In this document: piece after piece, positions 47,001-58,979 of the stretch | How the letters are laid out: each line of letters starts with the position of its first letter | How positions within the stretch are numbered: position 1 is the stretch's first letter | Assembly (NCBI RefSeq): GCF_003073045.1 | Contig: NC_037602.1 | Location: 12,775,731 to 12,839,730, forward strand | Origin: Pomacea canaliculata | Lineage: Eukaryota; Mollusca; Gastropoda; Architaenioglossa; Ampullariidae | Length of the DNA: 64,000 nucleotides | Direction of reading: 5' to 3' | Made by a program: the position numbers and the translations under genes | The notes under the pieces: generated by a model | What the model saw: only the letters and a program-made list of their open reading frames with translations | Databases searched by the model: none | What the model was told of the DNA's origin: nothing

Positions 47001-50000
47001 TATGAGAACTATCTAATTTTGGCCCCGATTGACAAAAATTCCTACAGATCATATACCTAAGCAAGCTCATTAATTATTATTTAATCCTGATGCACAAGGC
47101 AAAACAAACTGGATAACAAAAGTGAGAATAGCCTTAGGATCTATGAATTTTAAACAGGTATAGTTAAACCAAGATTAGAAGACCATAAAATGTTTCTATT
47201 TTCAAACTCAAGGTGACAGATGTCGCCCAGGAAAAATGGCGAGCTGCAAACATAAAGCACAGCAGATGTTTTTAGTTATACTGATCCCATAAATTCACTC
47301 TCTTGCCATAGCTGTATTTCAATTACGTAGAAGATTTCATGGATGTTTTAATATGCTTCCATCTAGGAGTGAGTGATATAAATACATGCAAAAATCGTTT
47401 TGTATAGGATAGGACAGAGAATACAAACAAATGTCCTTTCTGCATATATTTTACAAATGAAAAAGTTCATATTCTTTTCTGCATAGTTTATGCACAAATG
47501 TTTCACGACAAGAAAAGTGACAAGCAAACTTATATTTGCTATTCTCTGTCCCTGTATGCTTATGTTGCTATGCAGGTCAAATGTGTCTTGAATCATGTTG
47601 TCTCCAATAAGAGTGGACATATAGATTGAATGTAGGATAGGTGTATGAATTGATAAATATTTGAATGCATGAGAGAATGGCTATTTGCAGCTCACCATGT
47701 AAAAGTGGCAATGGCTGGAATGGCCTTAAGTCCATGAAATGTTAGAGTTCTCTCTCTCTTGCATGCATGAGTGCACACACACACACACACAATATGCACA
47801 TGAATAAAACAATTTTCTTACTGTACATTTTTTAAAGTAATGTTTTGTCTCAACTCATTAACTCAGCACCCATCCATCAATTATGATAAAATGGGTGGAC
47901 AATGACATGAAGAGGATACAATTATTCTCTCTGTAGGAATAGCTTTGAGAGTAAATTCATGATCAGGGAGAAGAAGGGTTATTGAGGTAACCAGTGGTGA
48001 AGCAAGTTCATTCAGCCAGTTGAGACTACTTTTCCTGAGCTGACTTTCTAATGCATGACACCAGTTACTGGTTCTGTTGGTTTCCCTAAATTCACACTTT
48101 TGTCTACACTAATATTAATCATAATTTTATCTCAAATTCGTATGTCCAGATGCTAAAAAGTCCTCTGATGTACTTATATGGACGAAAAGCAAGTTGCTTA
48201 AATCCCATGGTCATATACAGTGCTCTTGCTGGTTGATGAAATTCTGTAGTAATGAGAAAGATGGAATTATACTTTTGTTGACGACAGAAGTCAATGGCCG
48301 TCCTGACAAGCTGTTTTGCAACACCCAATCCACGATATTTTTGCTTTACAGCCATGCGTCTTAGCCAGGCTATTTTAGTGTGGTCAAAGTAATCTGACAA
48401 CAGCTCCTCCTGGTTGACATTCATGTCCCTTTTTTCTTCTTGTGGTGAATTTATTGATAAGTCACTTGCGATTCTCTCGGAATCAGGAGTGTGTGATTCA
48501 CTTCTTTTCACCACTGCTATGGTACCAACAATTTCACCTTCTATTTCTGCAACCCAAAAATGATTGTCCAGTGAAGAAAAATAGGTTGACTCAACATTCC
48601 TGACATCGGAAAAGTTGGGCCCATAGCAGAAGTAGGCTGTTGCTGCAAGACACGTCATATAAAAGAATACAGGAAGAGCTAAAATAAGAAAGATTGTTGT
48701 CCAAACTGTTGCATTACTTGCAATGCAGACAAGTACCACAGCAGCCCAAAAGGCTCGTGTTGAAGTTCGGCTCATAGTGCTTATGAAAGATGGCCACACA
48801 TTGCTAAAGCTGCTGTCTCGTAATAATTGCCAAGATGCATGATGATCCTCTCTTCTCCAAGATCGAACATGTGCTCTCATTGTGTAAATCCCTCTCTAAA
48901 CACTGTAAGAAAATAAAACAGGAAATATATAGCTCTAACCATATAGGTACGGTGGTCGAAAGTGAAAACGTTTGCAAAATCGCATGCAGAAGAAAAAAAA
49001 AAAATTTTATTTTCTTTTTTAAAATGGCCTTTAGCTTACCAATCTGAGGTTCGGTTTCACGTTGTCAATAAGACCGTTGCAGAAAGTATTTTTGTCACAG
49101 CTTCAGAACTTCGCCATTTTCGTTTGCTGGTCGCCATGTTGTTATTTTAGCAACGATCAGAACCGGTTTCGCCAACCACCAATCAACATCTCCGTCCCTT
49201 CGGCGTTGACCGAGGTAGCGGGAGAGCACGAAAGTGTCCAGCGCACATAAAGCTTTTAACAATACAATTGTTATATATAATATATGGACAGGCTCATGGC
49301 GATTTAAAATAGAAAGGTTTCTTTCCTGCCGCTGCCGTAGGGAAGGGGAGATATGCAACAGCGCAAGCGCTTATACATATCATGAATACTCTTTTGTGTA
49401 ATCAATATGCTTATCACTAGATATGCTCTGTGTGTGTGTGTGTTCGTACGTGTAAGCTTAAGGATAAATGACTATTTAATAAATCCGATACGAAGTTAAC
49501 GAAACTATCTTTTCTAAACTTCGGCAGCCACCGGAAAAGAGAGAGAATTGCTCTGATTGGTGAAGGCTGTCTTGTTGTCTGACGATTACATAGCCTTCCA
49601 GCTATAACGAGCAGGGTCAAATCTTTCCCTTGAATATACTAGGACAAGATATGTTACATTCAATATTAGAAAGAACCAAAGATTCTTTATCTCTTTACTA
49701 TTATCCATTAATCGACGAGTAAGCTTAATTATAAAAACTGTTTTATGCACAATCTTTTTCTACTTACTACATTATGTCTATTTACAGAGGTCAAAGCCAT
49801 AATGGATAATCTATATTTATATTCGTATTCTAATATTACAGGACCGACTTTATCGCCCACCCGACAGAAAAGCGACAGCCTTTGAAGCCTGCCTCGGGCA
49901 ATCTAAAACAGGAAGGAGCCCTTGACTTCACTTCGTCTTATAGCACCTCATTTCAGGGTATGCTTCTACAGTACTATGTCTAGTAATGAGGCTACCTTCA

Positions 50001-53000
50001 ATCAGTACTATTGCCACCTACAATGATACTATCACCACTACAGAAACTACCACAATAACATCCTAACAAGAGTTATACAAGCACTAGGCGTCATCTCTCA
50101 TCACTCCACTGGCCACCCACTGACATGGAGTGAGCCAAGAGTGGCTGCCTGTCACAGGATTTTGTATGTTTGTTTGTTGTTATTTTTTTGTTTTTTTTTG
50201 TTTTTGTTTTTTGTTGTTTTTTTTTGTGTGTGTGGTTTTGGGGTTTTTTTTTTTTTTTTTGCTTTATTTTGGTTTTGATCTCGAATGTTCTGTCTCAGGC
50301 CGCCCAGGCGAAAGGCGGCAGCCCCTTCGCCGACAGCAAGAAAGACCAGAACTGGGAAAGTTCGTCGGAGAACCGTCGTACAAAGGTAGGTGAACGTAGA
50401 AGACGAGCTATTTATTTTAGGAGCATAATTTATGCGGACATAAAAACACAAAAATTTAAAAAAAACACTTTAAAACATCGAGCTTAGCTTTACAGCAAGT
50501 GAAACATGACGATGACAACATTCTTTAGTTTACTTAGGAGTGCAAGTATTAGCAACCAATAGTAACACGTAATATGTGTAGGTACAAAAGCAATATATAA
50601 AACAAATATTTAACTTTTGATGATGTCAGGTTACACTGTTCAATAAAATGCTACCTTAAGGCTTAAACCATCTATGGCAGTATACTAAATGGGTAGCAGT
50701 GATAAAGGTAAGCGAAAAGTAAATGCGTTTACAAATGTACGAGTAATCTCAACACCAGAAGCTGAATAATTGTATGACAGGACGTAATTTGAAATTATCT
50801 CAGCACAGGAAACTGAACAATTATATGTGAAGACGCAGTCTGGGAATTATTTCCCCACTAGAACCTGAACAATTGTAAAGGAGGACGTAATCTGGAAATT
50901 ATTTCAGCACAGGAAGCTATATTATTATTTAACATATAACATATTACAATTATATGAGAGGGCGTGATTTTCTGACGTCCTTCTTCCGTTTTGAAAACTC
51001 TGTTGTGGTGAAACGTATCCCTTCCTAAATTGCCTTGCTGAGTATTTTTTTTTTTTTTACATATTATTTGCTATTTTTAAAAACTTTTTTCATAAGTCTC
51101 ATGTTTAAAAGAAGAACTCTAGATTTCTTCATTTACCCAAACGCTCAACTGTCCTTCGTAGACACAAGTTGATGGCTTGCAATGACACAGAACACAAAGT
51201 ATAGGAGAAAACAAAAGAGCAGACTTACACGTGGACTTCGGACATTGTTTAGGTAAAGAGGCGGGGACACCTTACACCAAAACACAAGGAAAACTTTCAT
51301 CTGACAGCAAAGTACACGACGTTAAATAGATCGTGTGGAAGTGGAGCCCAGTCATGAGGTTTTAGATGATGATGATGATGATGATGATAATAATAATAAT
51401 AGCAACAACAGCAACAACAGCCAACCCAAGATCATCACATTATCTTCCTATAGTCTAATGTGTTTTGCGAATCATTGATGTAAGGACGCGTGCGATTCAT
51501 GGTTTAAATTGACAGGATCTGACTCATCTAACAGTGAGAAAAACAAACCTGCATCACCATTACCCTAATCTATTTTTAGCCCGAATGCCCTTCTTCTGCG
51601 CATGAAAGTGAGCATACACAGCGCAGACGCGCATGCTAACAGAACGCGCATGTACCAAAAACAAAAACAAAAAACAAAACAATATGGAACAAAATGAAAC
51701 AAGAAAAACTCACTGCGACTGAACACAGCAAAAAGCTGAGAATGTTTAAAACACATTGGATTAGAGGAGGCATACATATAGACCAAACATATAGCTCAAA
51801 TCCGACATGCGAGGTTCATGATCCCCAACTTGTGTGAGACAGACAGACAGAAACAAACAAACAAACAAACAAACAAACAAACAAACAAACAAACAAACAA
51901 ACAAACAAACAAACAAACAAACAAACAGAGAGAATAAACAAAAATAAGGTTCCTTTGATATGAAACAAAGATGGAGAAACTATTTAATGGCAAATGATTA
52001 TTTTGCTAGAATTATTCTTAAACAGGTTCCGGTTAATCTGGCGGACCAAACTTCACCTACAGGAATTTAATAGACACCAGCATTTGAATTGCTTTGGAGA
52101 TGCCGAAAGTAATCTTACATTTTAACCATTTTGTAAACGTTTTTACAGAAAATGATCGCCTTTTCCGGCCTTTAATTGGTAATGAACCTCAATTTAGCTT
52201 GTTTATGCTCCATTGCTTGTTGAATATGATTTAAGCGAATAAAAATGCATTTATGCATTTTAATTGTTAAAAGAAATATTGATTTGTGAGAAATCTGTTT
52301 CTATAACATCATCTGCTATACAGTGTAGACCAGGTCTTGGTACTTGGTGCTCAGGCCAGTTCTTAGCTCCCGCGGGGCCCGAGGCAAAGGGCATGTGCGG
52401 GGCCCTCACGCCACGATCACACGGTTTTAGTTGGGATCTAAAGTCACATATCAATCAAAAGCGCGGGGCCCCTTGAAGCGCGGGGCCCTAGGCAGATGCC
52501 TCGTCCGCCTGCCCCTAAGCACGGCCCTGTTGGTGCTAGCGCCCTAACAGACTAATACTTAGTTGTCAGATAAACTGTTTATACGAACAAAATAAATTGA
52601 ATGTTAATGTATACGAGAGTAGAATTTTAACTGATTTTCTACGCGTTAGTCGTCTTGGTAGAGGATAGTGTCGTGCTAGGCAGCCAGCTCAAGCTTATTT
52701 TTGATGCCCTGCTGTTTCTGCAGCGGACTTCAAGGAGTGGAGTCTGCCACCACGTCAACGGCGTGAGGCGGACAAATGGGATCCCCCGGCTGAGCCGTTT
52801 GGAGGGGACTCTGTCACCAAGAAAGACTTCGTCGAGCACCCACCAAGCCCTCGTGAGACCTACAAGCCCCAGGAGATGTGGAAAGCTCCAGAAAAACCGT
52901 TCTCCGACGCTACCGACTATAGGGAAACTTTCCAAGAACACCCCCTGCCGAAACGAGAGGGTCGAAGGCGAGAAACCTGGAAGCGGCCGGCGGCGAAGTT

Positions 53001-54213
53001 CGATGGTATCACGACCCAGAAGCAGGATTTCGTCGGCTCCTATCAGCCTAAGCGAGAAAGTATGCGGCCCAATCGTGGAGCGTTCGTCTCGGATGCCCCT
53101 TTCGACGGGACCACGACTTTTATGACTGACTTCGACGAGAAGCCAATCAGCCCGCGGTACGTGCACGCCTACCAGCCGTACAGCAAACCCGAAGGCAACA
53201 TCGAGTTCCGCACGACAAACAAGGTGACGTACACAGAGTTTCCAGTCCAGAGGACGGACAGCCCAGAGAAGCCCACATCATCGCACATCCTGCGCGGGAC
53301 CGGAAGCTTCGCCAAGGAGAGCGCCTACCTGTCCGACTTCACCGAGCACCAGATCCAGCGTAGAGAAATGCTCAAGCCCAAAGCGAACTACGAACCACCC
53401 AATGCAAGGTTCGAGGGTCAGACCACTAGCCAACGGGACTACGTGGAGAAGGAACTGAGTCCCCGAGATAACTACCGCCCCAAGAGAGAGGCGCTCCAGT
53501 CCGACGAGCCCTTCGAGAACAGCACTGCTTATAGGGCTAGCTTCATCAAACACTCTCTGCCACCCAAGCCACTGCGGGAGAAGGAGGTCTACGCTGCACC
53601 CAGGGTGCCTTTTGAAGCGCGCACTACCCAGCAGGACTCTTTCTTGGGAGAGTTCGTCCCGAAGAGAAGCAGCTTTAGGCCTGATTACTCCCAGCTCGCC
53701 ACGGACGCCAAGTTCGAAGCAAGCACGACCTCCAAGAGCGACTTCAAGAGGCACGATCTACCTCCTAGGTACCAACACAAAGGCGAACGTTATACCAAGC
53801 CAGAAGGAACCATGGACATGCGCACTAGCAACCAGGAGACTTTCCGCGAGTTCCACGCCGAGCGTCAGGCAGTAAACAAGCCTGGCTCCTCCCACGTTCT
53901 TTGGGGTGAAGGCAAGGTCGATGACTGTTCCAGCTACAAGGGGGACTTCGTCAGACTGCCATTGCAAGGGAGACACGATTACAAGCCCAAGAACGAGTAC
54001 CAGCCAAGCTCGGAGAAGTTTGACACCATCAGCACTCAGAAAGCGTCCTTCACAGGTGTCTACGCTCCGAAGCAGGCCAGTTGCAAGCCTCCTCCCAAAC
54101 CTTTGCAGAACTTGGGAGCCTTCGACGACGTTAGCTCGTATCGTCAAGAATATGACCGCGAACGTTACACGTGGCAAGACCTGGCTCGCGAGATTCCACC
54201 CATGTCTGTCTAG
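44072..54213 (+). CDS. stabilizer of axonemal microtubules (SAXO/FAM154-like)
   Basis: SAXO proteins bind and stabilise ciliary and flagellar microtubules through Mn repeats. Exons: 44072-44085, 44966-45061, 49842-49957, 50299-50385 and 52724-54213, total 1803 bp, 600 residues. The last four join cleanly in phase. The protein is about 17 Mn-type repeats of about 30 residues, each with a T/S-rich turn and aromatic-acidic motif: GITTQKQDFVGSY, STTSKSDFKRH, ISTQKASFTGVY, VSSYRQEYDRE. Basic, proline-rich spacers such as YKPKNEY and FRPDYS separate them. No membrane segment. The first exon is uncertain: ATG at 44072 fits phase only with the acceptor at 44965; the better-looking acceptor at 44947 (CTATTAG) would give the wrong phase. 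AATAAA is at 54302. SAXO1/2 orthology cannot be set. Confidence 0.87.
44086..44965 (+). other. SAXO intron 1
   Basis: AT-rich intron with two candidate acceptors, at 44947 and 44965. No repeat recognised. Confidence 0.5.
46230..47520 (+). mobile_element. decayed LINE, RT to C-terminus
   Basis: Recognisable pieces in order: AWLVDFKMAYDSVQH (first catalytic RT block); IFADVLVLLSSTPAGLKNQI (the FADD block with the second Asp changed to Val); CSKTKVVVFRKGG; VNSYVYFGLTF; EKWRAAN near 47.23 kb; and a terminal CPFC...NEKVHILFC zinc-like motif near 47430-47490. At least four frame breaks. Clade not assigned. It looks much older than the RTE copies. Confidence 0.75.
48119..48880 (-). CDS. NAT8-like N-acetyltransferase, nested antisense in SAXO intron 2
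   Basis: Intact single-exon ORF of 253 residues. NAT8-type enzymes are ER/Golgi membrane GNAT acetyltransferases (substrates include cysteine S-conjugates or lysines); the substrate here is unknown. A hydrophobic hairpin lies at about residues 42-86 (AFWAAVVLVCIASNATVW, IFLILALPVFFYMTCLAATA), as in NAT8. The GNAT fold follows: HFWVAEIEGEIVGTIAVV; a 40-residue polar insertion; IAWLRRMAVKQKYRGLGVAK, with the acetyl-CoA-binding RGLGVA; then ARALYMTMGFKQL. Human NAT8 is also encoded by one coding exon and has 227 residues; the insertion explains most of the difference. The whole gene sits inside a host intron on the other strand. A different member of the NAT8/NAT14 group is possible. Confidence 0.85.
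   Translation of the reverse strand: MRAHVRSWRREDHHASWQLLRDSSFSNVWPSFISTMSRTSTRAFWAAVVLVCIASNATVWTTIFLILALPVFFYMTCLAATAYFCYGPNFSDVRNVESTYFSSLDNHFWVAEIEGEIVGTIAVVKRSESHTPDSERIASDLSINSPQEEKRDMNVNQEELLSDYFDHTKIAWLRRMAVKQKYRGLGVAKQLVRTAIDFCRQQKYNSIFLITTEFHQPARALYMTMGFKQLAFRPYKYIRGLFSIWTYEFEIKL
49958..50298 (+). other. SAXO intron 3
   Basis: Phase 1 intron with long T-rich and TTTTG runs (50160-50270). Nothing else. Confidence 0.7.
51850..51926. repeat. (AAAC)n microsatellite
   Basis: Roughly 19 uninterrupted AAAC units in SAXO intron 4, preceded by a few GACA units. The reverse-strand open frame through it (CLFV repeats) is an artefact. Confidence 0.95.
52352..52529. mobile_element. hAT-type MITE with perfect 8-bp duplication
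   Basis: Left end CAGGCCAGTTCTTAG; inverted right end CAGGGCCGTGCTTAGGG. The flanking direct repeat TTGGTGCT (52344-52351 and 52530-52537) is a perfect 8-bp target duplication, the hAT hallmark. The interior is GC-rich with repeated GCGGGGCCC. No ORF; 178 bp. Confidence 0.9.
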
Positions 54214-56039
54214 AACCATCCAGAAGGACCCGATTGAACTATTATTCACCTGTTTGTAAATTTTATTCGGAACGCTAAGTTCGTTTACTATAAACGGCTC
54301 AAATAAAGAAGCGGGTTTTTGATAATCTATAAAGTGTGCAACTGTTTCTTTTAAAAGCAATAACAGAAATAATGTATTTGAGTAAGAAGATGCAATGATA
54401 ATTTTGTAAAATGCGTCATTAAATTCCATTTTCAAGAAATATTTTTTGTTTACTCGATTCGTGTCATAAAATAATGTATGCCAACTCAATCTTTATTTGT
54501 CCATTTTCCATTTTTGTCTCACTGGGTCCTCTCCACTTCCCCTTGCCGCAGGTGACGACTGTTTTACATTTTTACCTGTGTCCTTGTAAAAATTATCTTC
54601 TCTAGACATCTGCTTCTGTTGTAGATGGGCCTGTGGTGATCAGAGCGTCCAGGCAAAACGAAATATAGCGATGATTACCATGTAGTGTTAAGCTGTTAAC
54701 ATAATCATTTGCGTTTATTAAGTCCATGGGAGAGTCTTCTTTGTACGCGAGCAGCATTCTGAATATTTTATTGTTCATAGTCAGTCACCAGCGCCAAGTA
54801 CTGTCTAATCACGCGCTTTGTGTATCCCAGGGAGAGTCGAATGAAATAAAGTGAAAGTCCTTAAAACTGTGACATGAATAATAATAATAAAAAAAATTTC
54901 AGTTGACTCTGTGTGTGGGTGTGTGTATGTAGAGAGAGAGAGAGAGAGAGACTTTTTTAAAGGCTTGTAACTTTTGAGCTTTGTTTTGTGCATTGATGAT
55001 GGACGAGACTTCAACTTACAATGACTGCAATGCATTGCACACCCACATGAGTCTTATTTGAATCCAGAGTTGGCTAGACAGAGAAGCAATGCCGAGGTAC
55101 TCTTTATTTAAAAACTGAAACATTCTGGAAATACAGAATAGACTTTTTTTTTTATTTTGCGGCATACACAGATTTTTGTTTTGTGTGCAGAATATGCTTA
55201 TTTGTCTCGGTGGATGGCTTCCTTCAAATATTTGATGAGACAAAGTTAACGATTCTGCCAAGTTCATGGCCCTTTTGCTCAGCTATAAATAAGCATTACA
55301 TTCGTGTGCCTTCTGAAGGTGAAAGACCTTTCTAGCCGGACACACAATCGACAGTAATGTGTCCAATAAGCGATTAGGTTCGGCAAAGTTTTCTATGACT
55401 ACCATTTTCCTATTTAATATTTGATAAGCAAAATCACATTTTCGACTATGTGTGTTCGGGTAAGGAGGCCGCCGTCTTCTGTTCTGATGATGTTTATGAT
55501 ATACCTGCTCGTTTTTCTTGCCAAAGTCACAGCTTCGTGTTGCATTTGTGTATCTGAAGAGTGATGTAGTGGTGTTTTTAATTGAACGTAAACGTGTAAA
55601 CATTCACTTTTTGCTTTGTTTACTATACGCATGCATATGTATTCATAGTTTGCAGTGTAAATGCTTACATGTATGTATTTGAGTTTTGCTGTGTGACACG
55701 CGCTTTGAATTGTTTGTTATGACTGGGCTAGATACTCGCATGCTTATAAGGAAGAATTCAAAAATTGTCTTTAAGATGCACTTCAATGAGAAGAAAATGT
55801 AAAAAAAAAAAATGACTCCATTAATAAAACAATCGACACCTTTTCGTTTTGCAGTATCTCATTTTCATTTTCCGCATCTTAAACTATAATACGAAAAATA
55901 ATTGTATACGTCTATCATCTATTAAATCGCACAATCATTAAAGACAAAGACTAACTGGTTTGCTGTTGGTTACGATCTCCACCACTGGTGGGTTGTCTCT
56001 TGTCCTATTGCCAAATTTGTTTCTATCTAATCCTCTTCG
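54214..56039. other. SAXO 3' UTR and downstream spacer
   Basis: AATAAA at 54302. The rest is AT-rich with an AG run (54931-54951) and no recognisable gene. Confidence 0.55.
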
Positions 56040-56362
56040 TGCATCAGGTTGCACATAAGGCCTCAACCAGAGTCTGCCACCGATGTCGATCGGCTGAAAC
56101 CCGCTCTAGCCTCTAGGTGACCCCATGTCCAGCCCTTTCCTTTCATCTCCCTTTCCACTGTTCTTCTCCAAGTTTCCTTTGGGCGGCCTCGTTTTCTTCG
56201 GCCGTCTGGAGTCCATCGTAGGTCGACTCTGGAGAGGTCTGCTGTCTGCTGTCGGAGCACATGTCCAATCCATCGCCAACGCCTTTGTTGAACCTGCGTG
56301 GTGATGGACTCGGTTTCAGTTCCTCGGAGGAGTTCTTCGTTGGTGATAATATTTGGCCAAAG
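56040..56362 (-). mobile_element. RTE/BovB-like LINE 3' end
   Basis: Minus-strand copy of the same 3' end as at 43130-43475: TNEELLRGTETES, QQRRWRWIGHVLRQQTADLS, RRKRGRPKETWRRTVERE, WGHLEARAGFSRSTS, then the shared 3' UTR GGTTGAGGCCTTATGTGCAA. Only about 320 bp is retained. The reading frame is open, so it is young. It is joined directly to an RNase H-bearing LINE piece on its 5' side. Confidence 0.85.
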
Positions 56363-56665
56363 CAAGATGGCATGAAGTTCTGCTGTGAAAATCGTCTGCC
56401 AGTCGGACTGAAACATCCCGTTGTGGTTGGCAGGACGGAACTGCTGCCGCAGCGACTGGGCCCCCACTTGGGATTTTGGAGCCATCTGTGAATACAAGGC
56501 AGAATTCAGGATAATCAGAAATAAGTTCATAAAAGTGTTGGAGGTAGATGGGGTCACTAGTGTTCCCTTTTTTAAAGGCTGTAAGATCAAAATGGATCTC
56601 TGGAATAGGAAGGGTCCAAGGAGGAGTTGTTAGCAGTGAGAGAGGTTCTACCTGTTCTGCATGAC
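56363..56665 (-). mobile_element. RNase H domain fragment of a second LINE type
   Basis: Minus strand reads PPWTLPIPEIHFDLTAFKKG, then YELISDYPEFCLVFTDGSKI and, one frame over, IFTAELHAILL. FTDGSK and TAELHAI are RNase H motifs (first catalytic Asp and catalytic Glu) found after RT in I-, Nimb- and Jockey-related LINEs but not in RTE elements. One frame break separates the two motifs. It abuts the RTE 3' end in the same orientation. Confidence 0.75.
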
Positions 56666-57873
56666 CTATGTGTATAACCTCTGTATTGATAAAGCTTACT
56701 TTCCAACGCACCTTAAACAAGCAAAAGTAATCCCAATACACAAATCAGGTGATCCAAGTGACCCTACAAATTATCGTCCAATCTCAATTCTATCGCCTCT
56801 CTCTAAACCCTTAGAAAAACACATCCATAAGCACCTACAAGAGCACCTTCTACGGTATGAATTCCTCCATACAAACCAATACAGCTTTAGGCACAGTCAC
56901 TCTTGCCACACTGTACTTACATCTATGGTGGAACAATGGCTAAATAATATTAATGACAATTTTTCCAGAAAACTGAAGTCAAGCTTCTAACAACCAGACA
57001 GAAAAGACAAAACCTAGCCACCCCATTTCCTAGTATCCAAATCGGCGCTCAATCAATAACGGAAGTACAGTTCCACAAACTCATCATGGGTGTTACCATT
57101 GACAATAACTTATCGTGGTCCCAACACATCTCAACCACAAGTAAAAACATCTCCAAGAAAGTCTACCAGCTGTCAAGAATTAAACATTTCCTTGACACTC
57201 ACACAAGAAAACTCTTCTCTATCACCCACATCCATTGACTATGCCTCCACCCTCTGGGACTCCGCTAGTGGAACTTCCATGAAACCTCTAGCTAGTGTTC
57301 AGAGGCGAGCAATCAAAGCCGTTCTGCTAAAACCGAAATTAGACCCGAATGACTTCACCTCTCTAGGCGTCCTTCCTCTAAAAAACAGACTTAAATTTAA
57401 CAAATGCATTTTCATGCATAAAATACTGACGGGTAAACTATCGCCAAGACTCTCTCTCCTATTTTCCTACAATAACTCTAGAACCTTCCCAAAACTGAAT
57501 ATCCCCTTTCCTAGGCTAGCCCTCTTCAAATCAAGTCTGAAAATTCTCAGGAAGCATGCAATGGAACAGCCTTCCTCTCCATCTCAAGCAATTGCACTCC
57601 CTGAACTGCTTTCGACGCCATCTATCTAAATACTTTCAAGACATATAGATGAGGCCTCTAGAGATTCCTCCCAACTCCATGTGACCTTGTAAATATATGC
57701 ATAAATCTTCTTAACCATCACCTTTATTTATGTTTACTACAGTTTTTTATATAATGCTTAATTACTTCATTTATATAGTTAATTTCCTTCCCTGTAAAGG
57801 ACGAGAGCTAAATGGAAAAAAGCGCTCTGTTGCTTATTTTACCCCTCGTAAATAAAGAATTGTCATTGTCATT
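56666..57873 (+). mobile_element. CR1/L2-like LINE with internal deletion
   Basis: Begins in the RT domain (HLKQAKVIPIHKSGDPSDPT, NYRPISILSPLSKPLEKHI, HTNQYSFRHSHSCHTVL), then jumps near 56975 to post-catalytic sequence (FHKLIMGVTIDNNLSWSQHI, DYASTLWDSASGTSMKPLAS, LGVLPLKNRLKFNKCIFMHK) and continues through the 3' UTR to a GTCATTGTCATT end. The FADD-bearing core is deleted, and a few frame breaks add to this. The 3' part is shared with 3917-4410. Confidence 0.85.
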
Positions 57874-58379
57874 CCTAGATTTTGAAAGGTACGAATTACT
57901 GTTTGTTCTAATGCTTTCACGAGGTAAAATAAATTTTCTGATTTGTCTGGCCTTTGTCAGTGTTTTTATTTTGCGTAAAACAACTAACTGATACCGTTCC
58001 GCTTCTCTAGAGCTACCACTATGACATTAAACTGTTGTTGGCTGAACATCCGGAGACAGCCGCAACTGCTTTCCCTCGCCACACTATCTCCTCGTGATAA
58101 GAAGGACAACTCTGATAGCTCGTATTACTTCCCTTTGACCGTATTCACAGTCGCATTGCTTGAATGATTATCCACACTGAGGTGGCGACGACGTGACTGT
58201 AATTTATTTGGTAAAAAATGAAACAACTTTTCATGAGCACATATTTCATTGTGAGGACGTTGAAATCGTTTGCTTTCTAGTAGAACTCCTAAGGAAATGG
58301 GCTAAGATTTTAGATACCAGTCTAAAAGATTTCTGTCCATTTGGTACAATGGTGCTTCACAGTTCCCTTCGTATTAGGG

Positions 58380-58500
58380 TTAAAACGCTCGCTCGTCACA
58401 ACTGCAGTGAGCGGCTCAGGGTTCAGATCTCGTCTCGGGACACTCTCTGTACGTGACACCTGTTCACAGTGTTGAGAGATGTAGTTTCAACTGAGCATAG
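58380..58500 (+). mobile_element. SINE remnant, same family as at 42 and 60 kb
   Basis: GGGTTCAGATCTCGTCTCGG gives a good Pol III B box. It is followed by GACACTCTCTGTACGTGACA and CCTGTTCACAG, the same order as in the other two copies. The A-box end is eroded and the tail is lost. Confidence 0.65.
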
Positions 58501-58646
58501 ACTAAAACTCTATAGGTGTATTTCAATAAACTAGAAGCTGAACATGCCTTATCTTCAGTTCCATTCTCTATGTAAACAATATACAGCCAGTGTCAGTGAA
58601 TAAACTGTTGACAAGACGCTATAAAACCTCTCCTTTAACATTAACT

Positions 58647-58647
<1 letters not shown>

Positions 58648-58683
<36 letters not shown>
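58648..58683. repeat. (GAT)n microsatellite
   Basis: Twelve uninterrupted GAT units. Confidence 0.95.
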
Positions 58684-58684
<1 letters not shown>

Positions 58685-58979
58685 TCTATTTGTAATGCGC
58701 AGGTATCCATTCAGAAGAATGCTCATTGCGCAGCAAAAAACAAAATAATAAAAAAGAAGAAAAAGATAAAGTGAACAAATATATAAAACACCAGAAAAGT
58801 GAAAAAATAAAGACAGAAGTGTTGCTTGGTTGTTTAAGTCTATCTTAAATAAACAGATGGGTCTTCAGTCCTTTTCGAAAGGTGGTTGGTGAGGTGACGG
58901 TGGAGTGACGATGATATTTAGATATGTTAGAATGATATTTTCTTGAGATTTATGGTTTTAAGTCTGGGGGATAATATAT

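Larger units (their letters stand above)
45062..49841 (+). other. SAXO intron 2 (4.8 kb)
   Basis: Phase 2 GT-AG intron. It contains a decayed LINE (46230-47520), CA runs (46208-46220 and 47774-47791) and, on the opposite strand, the NAT8-like gene. Confidence 0.75.
50386..52723 (+). other. SAXO intron 4
   Basis: Phase 1 intron. It holds a GAT/AAT repeat (51367-51402), an AAAC microsatellite and a hAT MITE. Around 50740-50940 there are about three loose direct repeats of a unit like CAGGAAnCTGAACAATTATATGnnAGGACGTAATCTGG. Confidence 0.7.

Noticed and set aside
51796-51993. Open frame of repeated CLFV on the minus strand
   Set aside because: Produced entirely by the AAAC microsatellite.
52639-53166. 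175-codon antisense frame, and other long antisense frames to 54489
   Set aside because: Shadows of the GC-richer, repeat-bearing SAXO exon; the composition explains the lack of stops.
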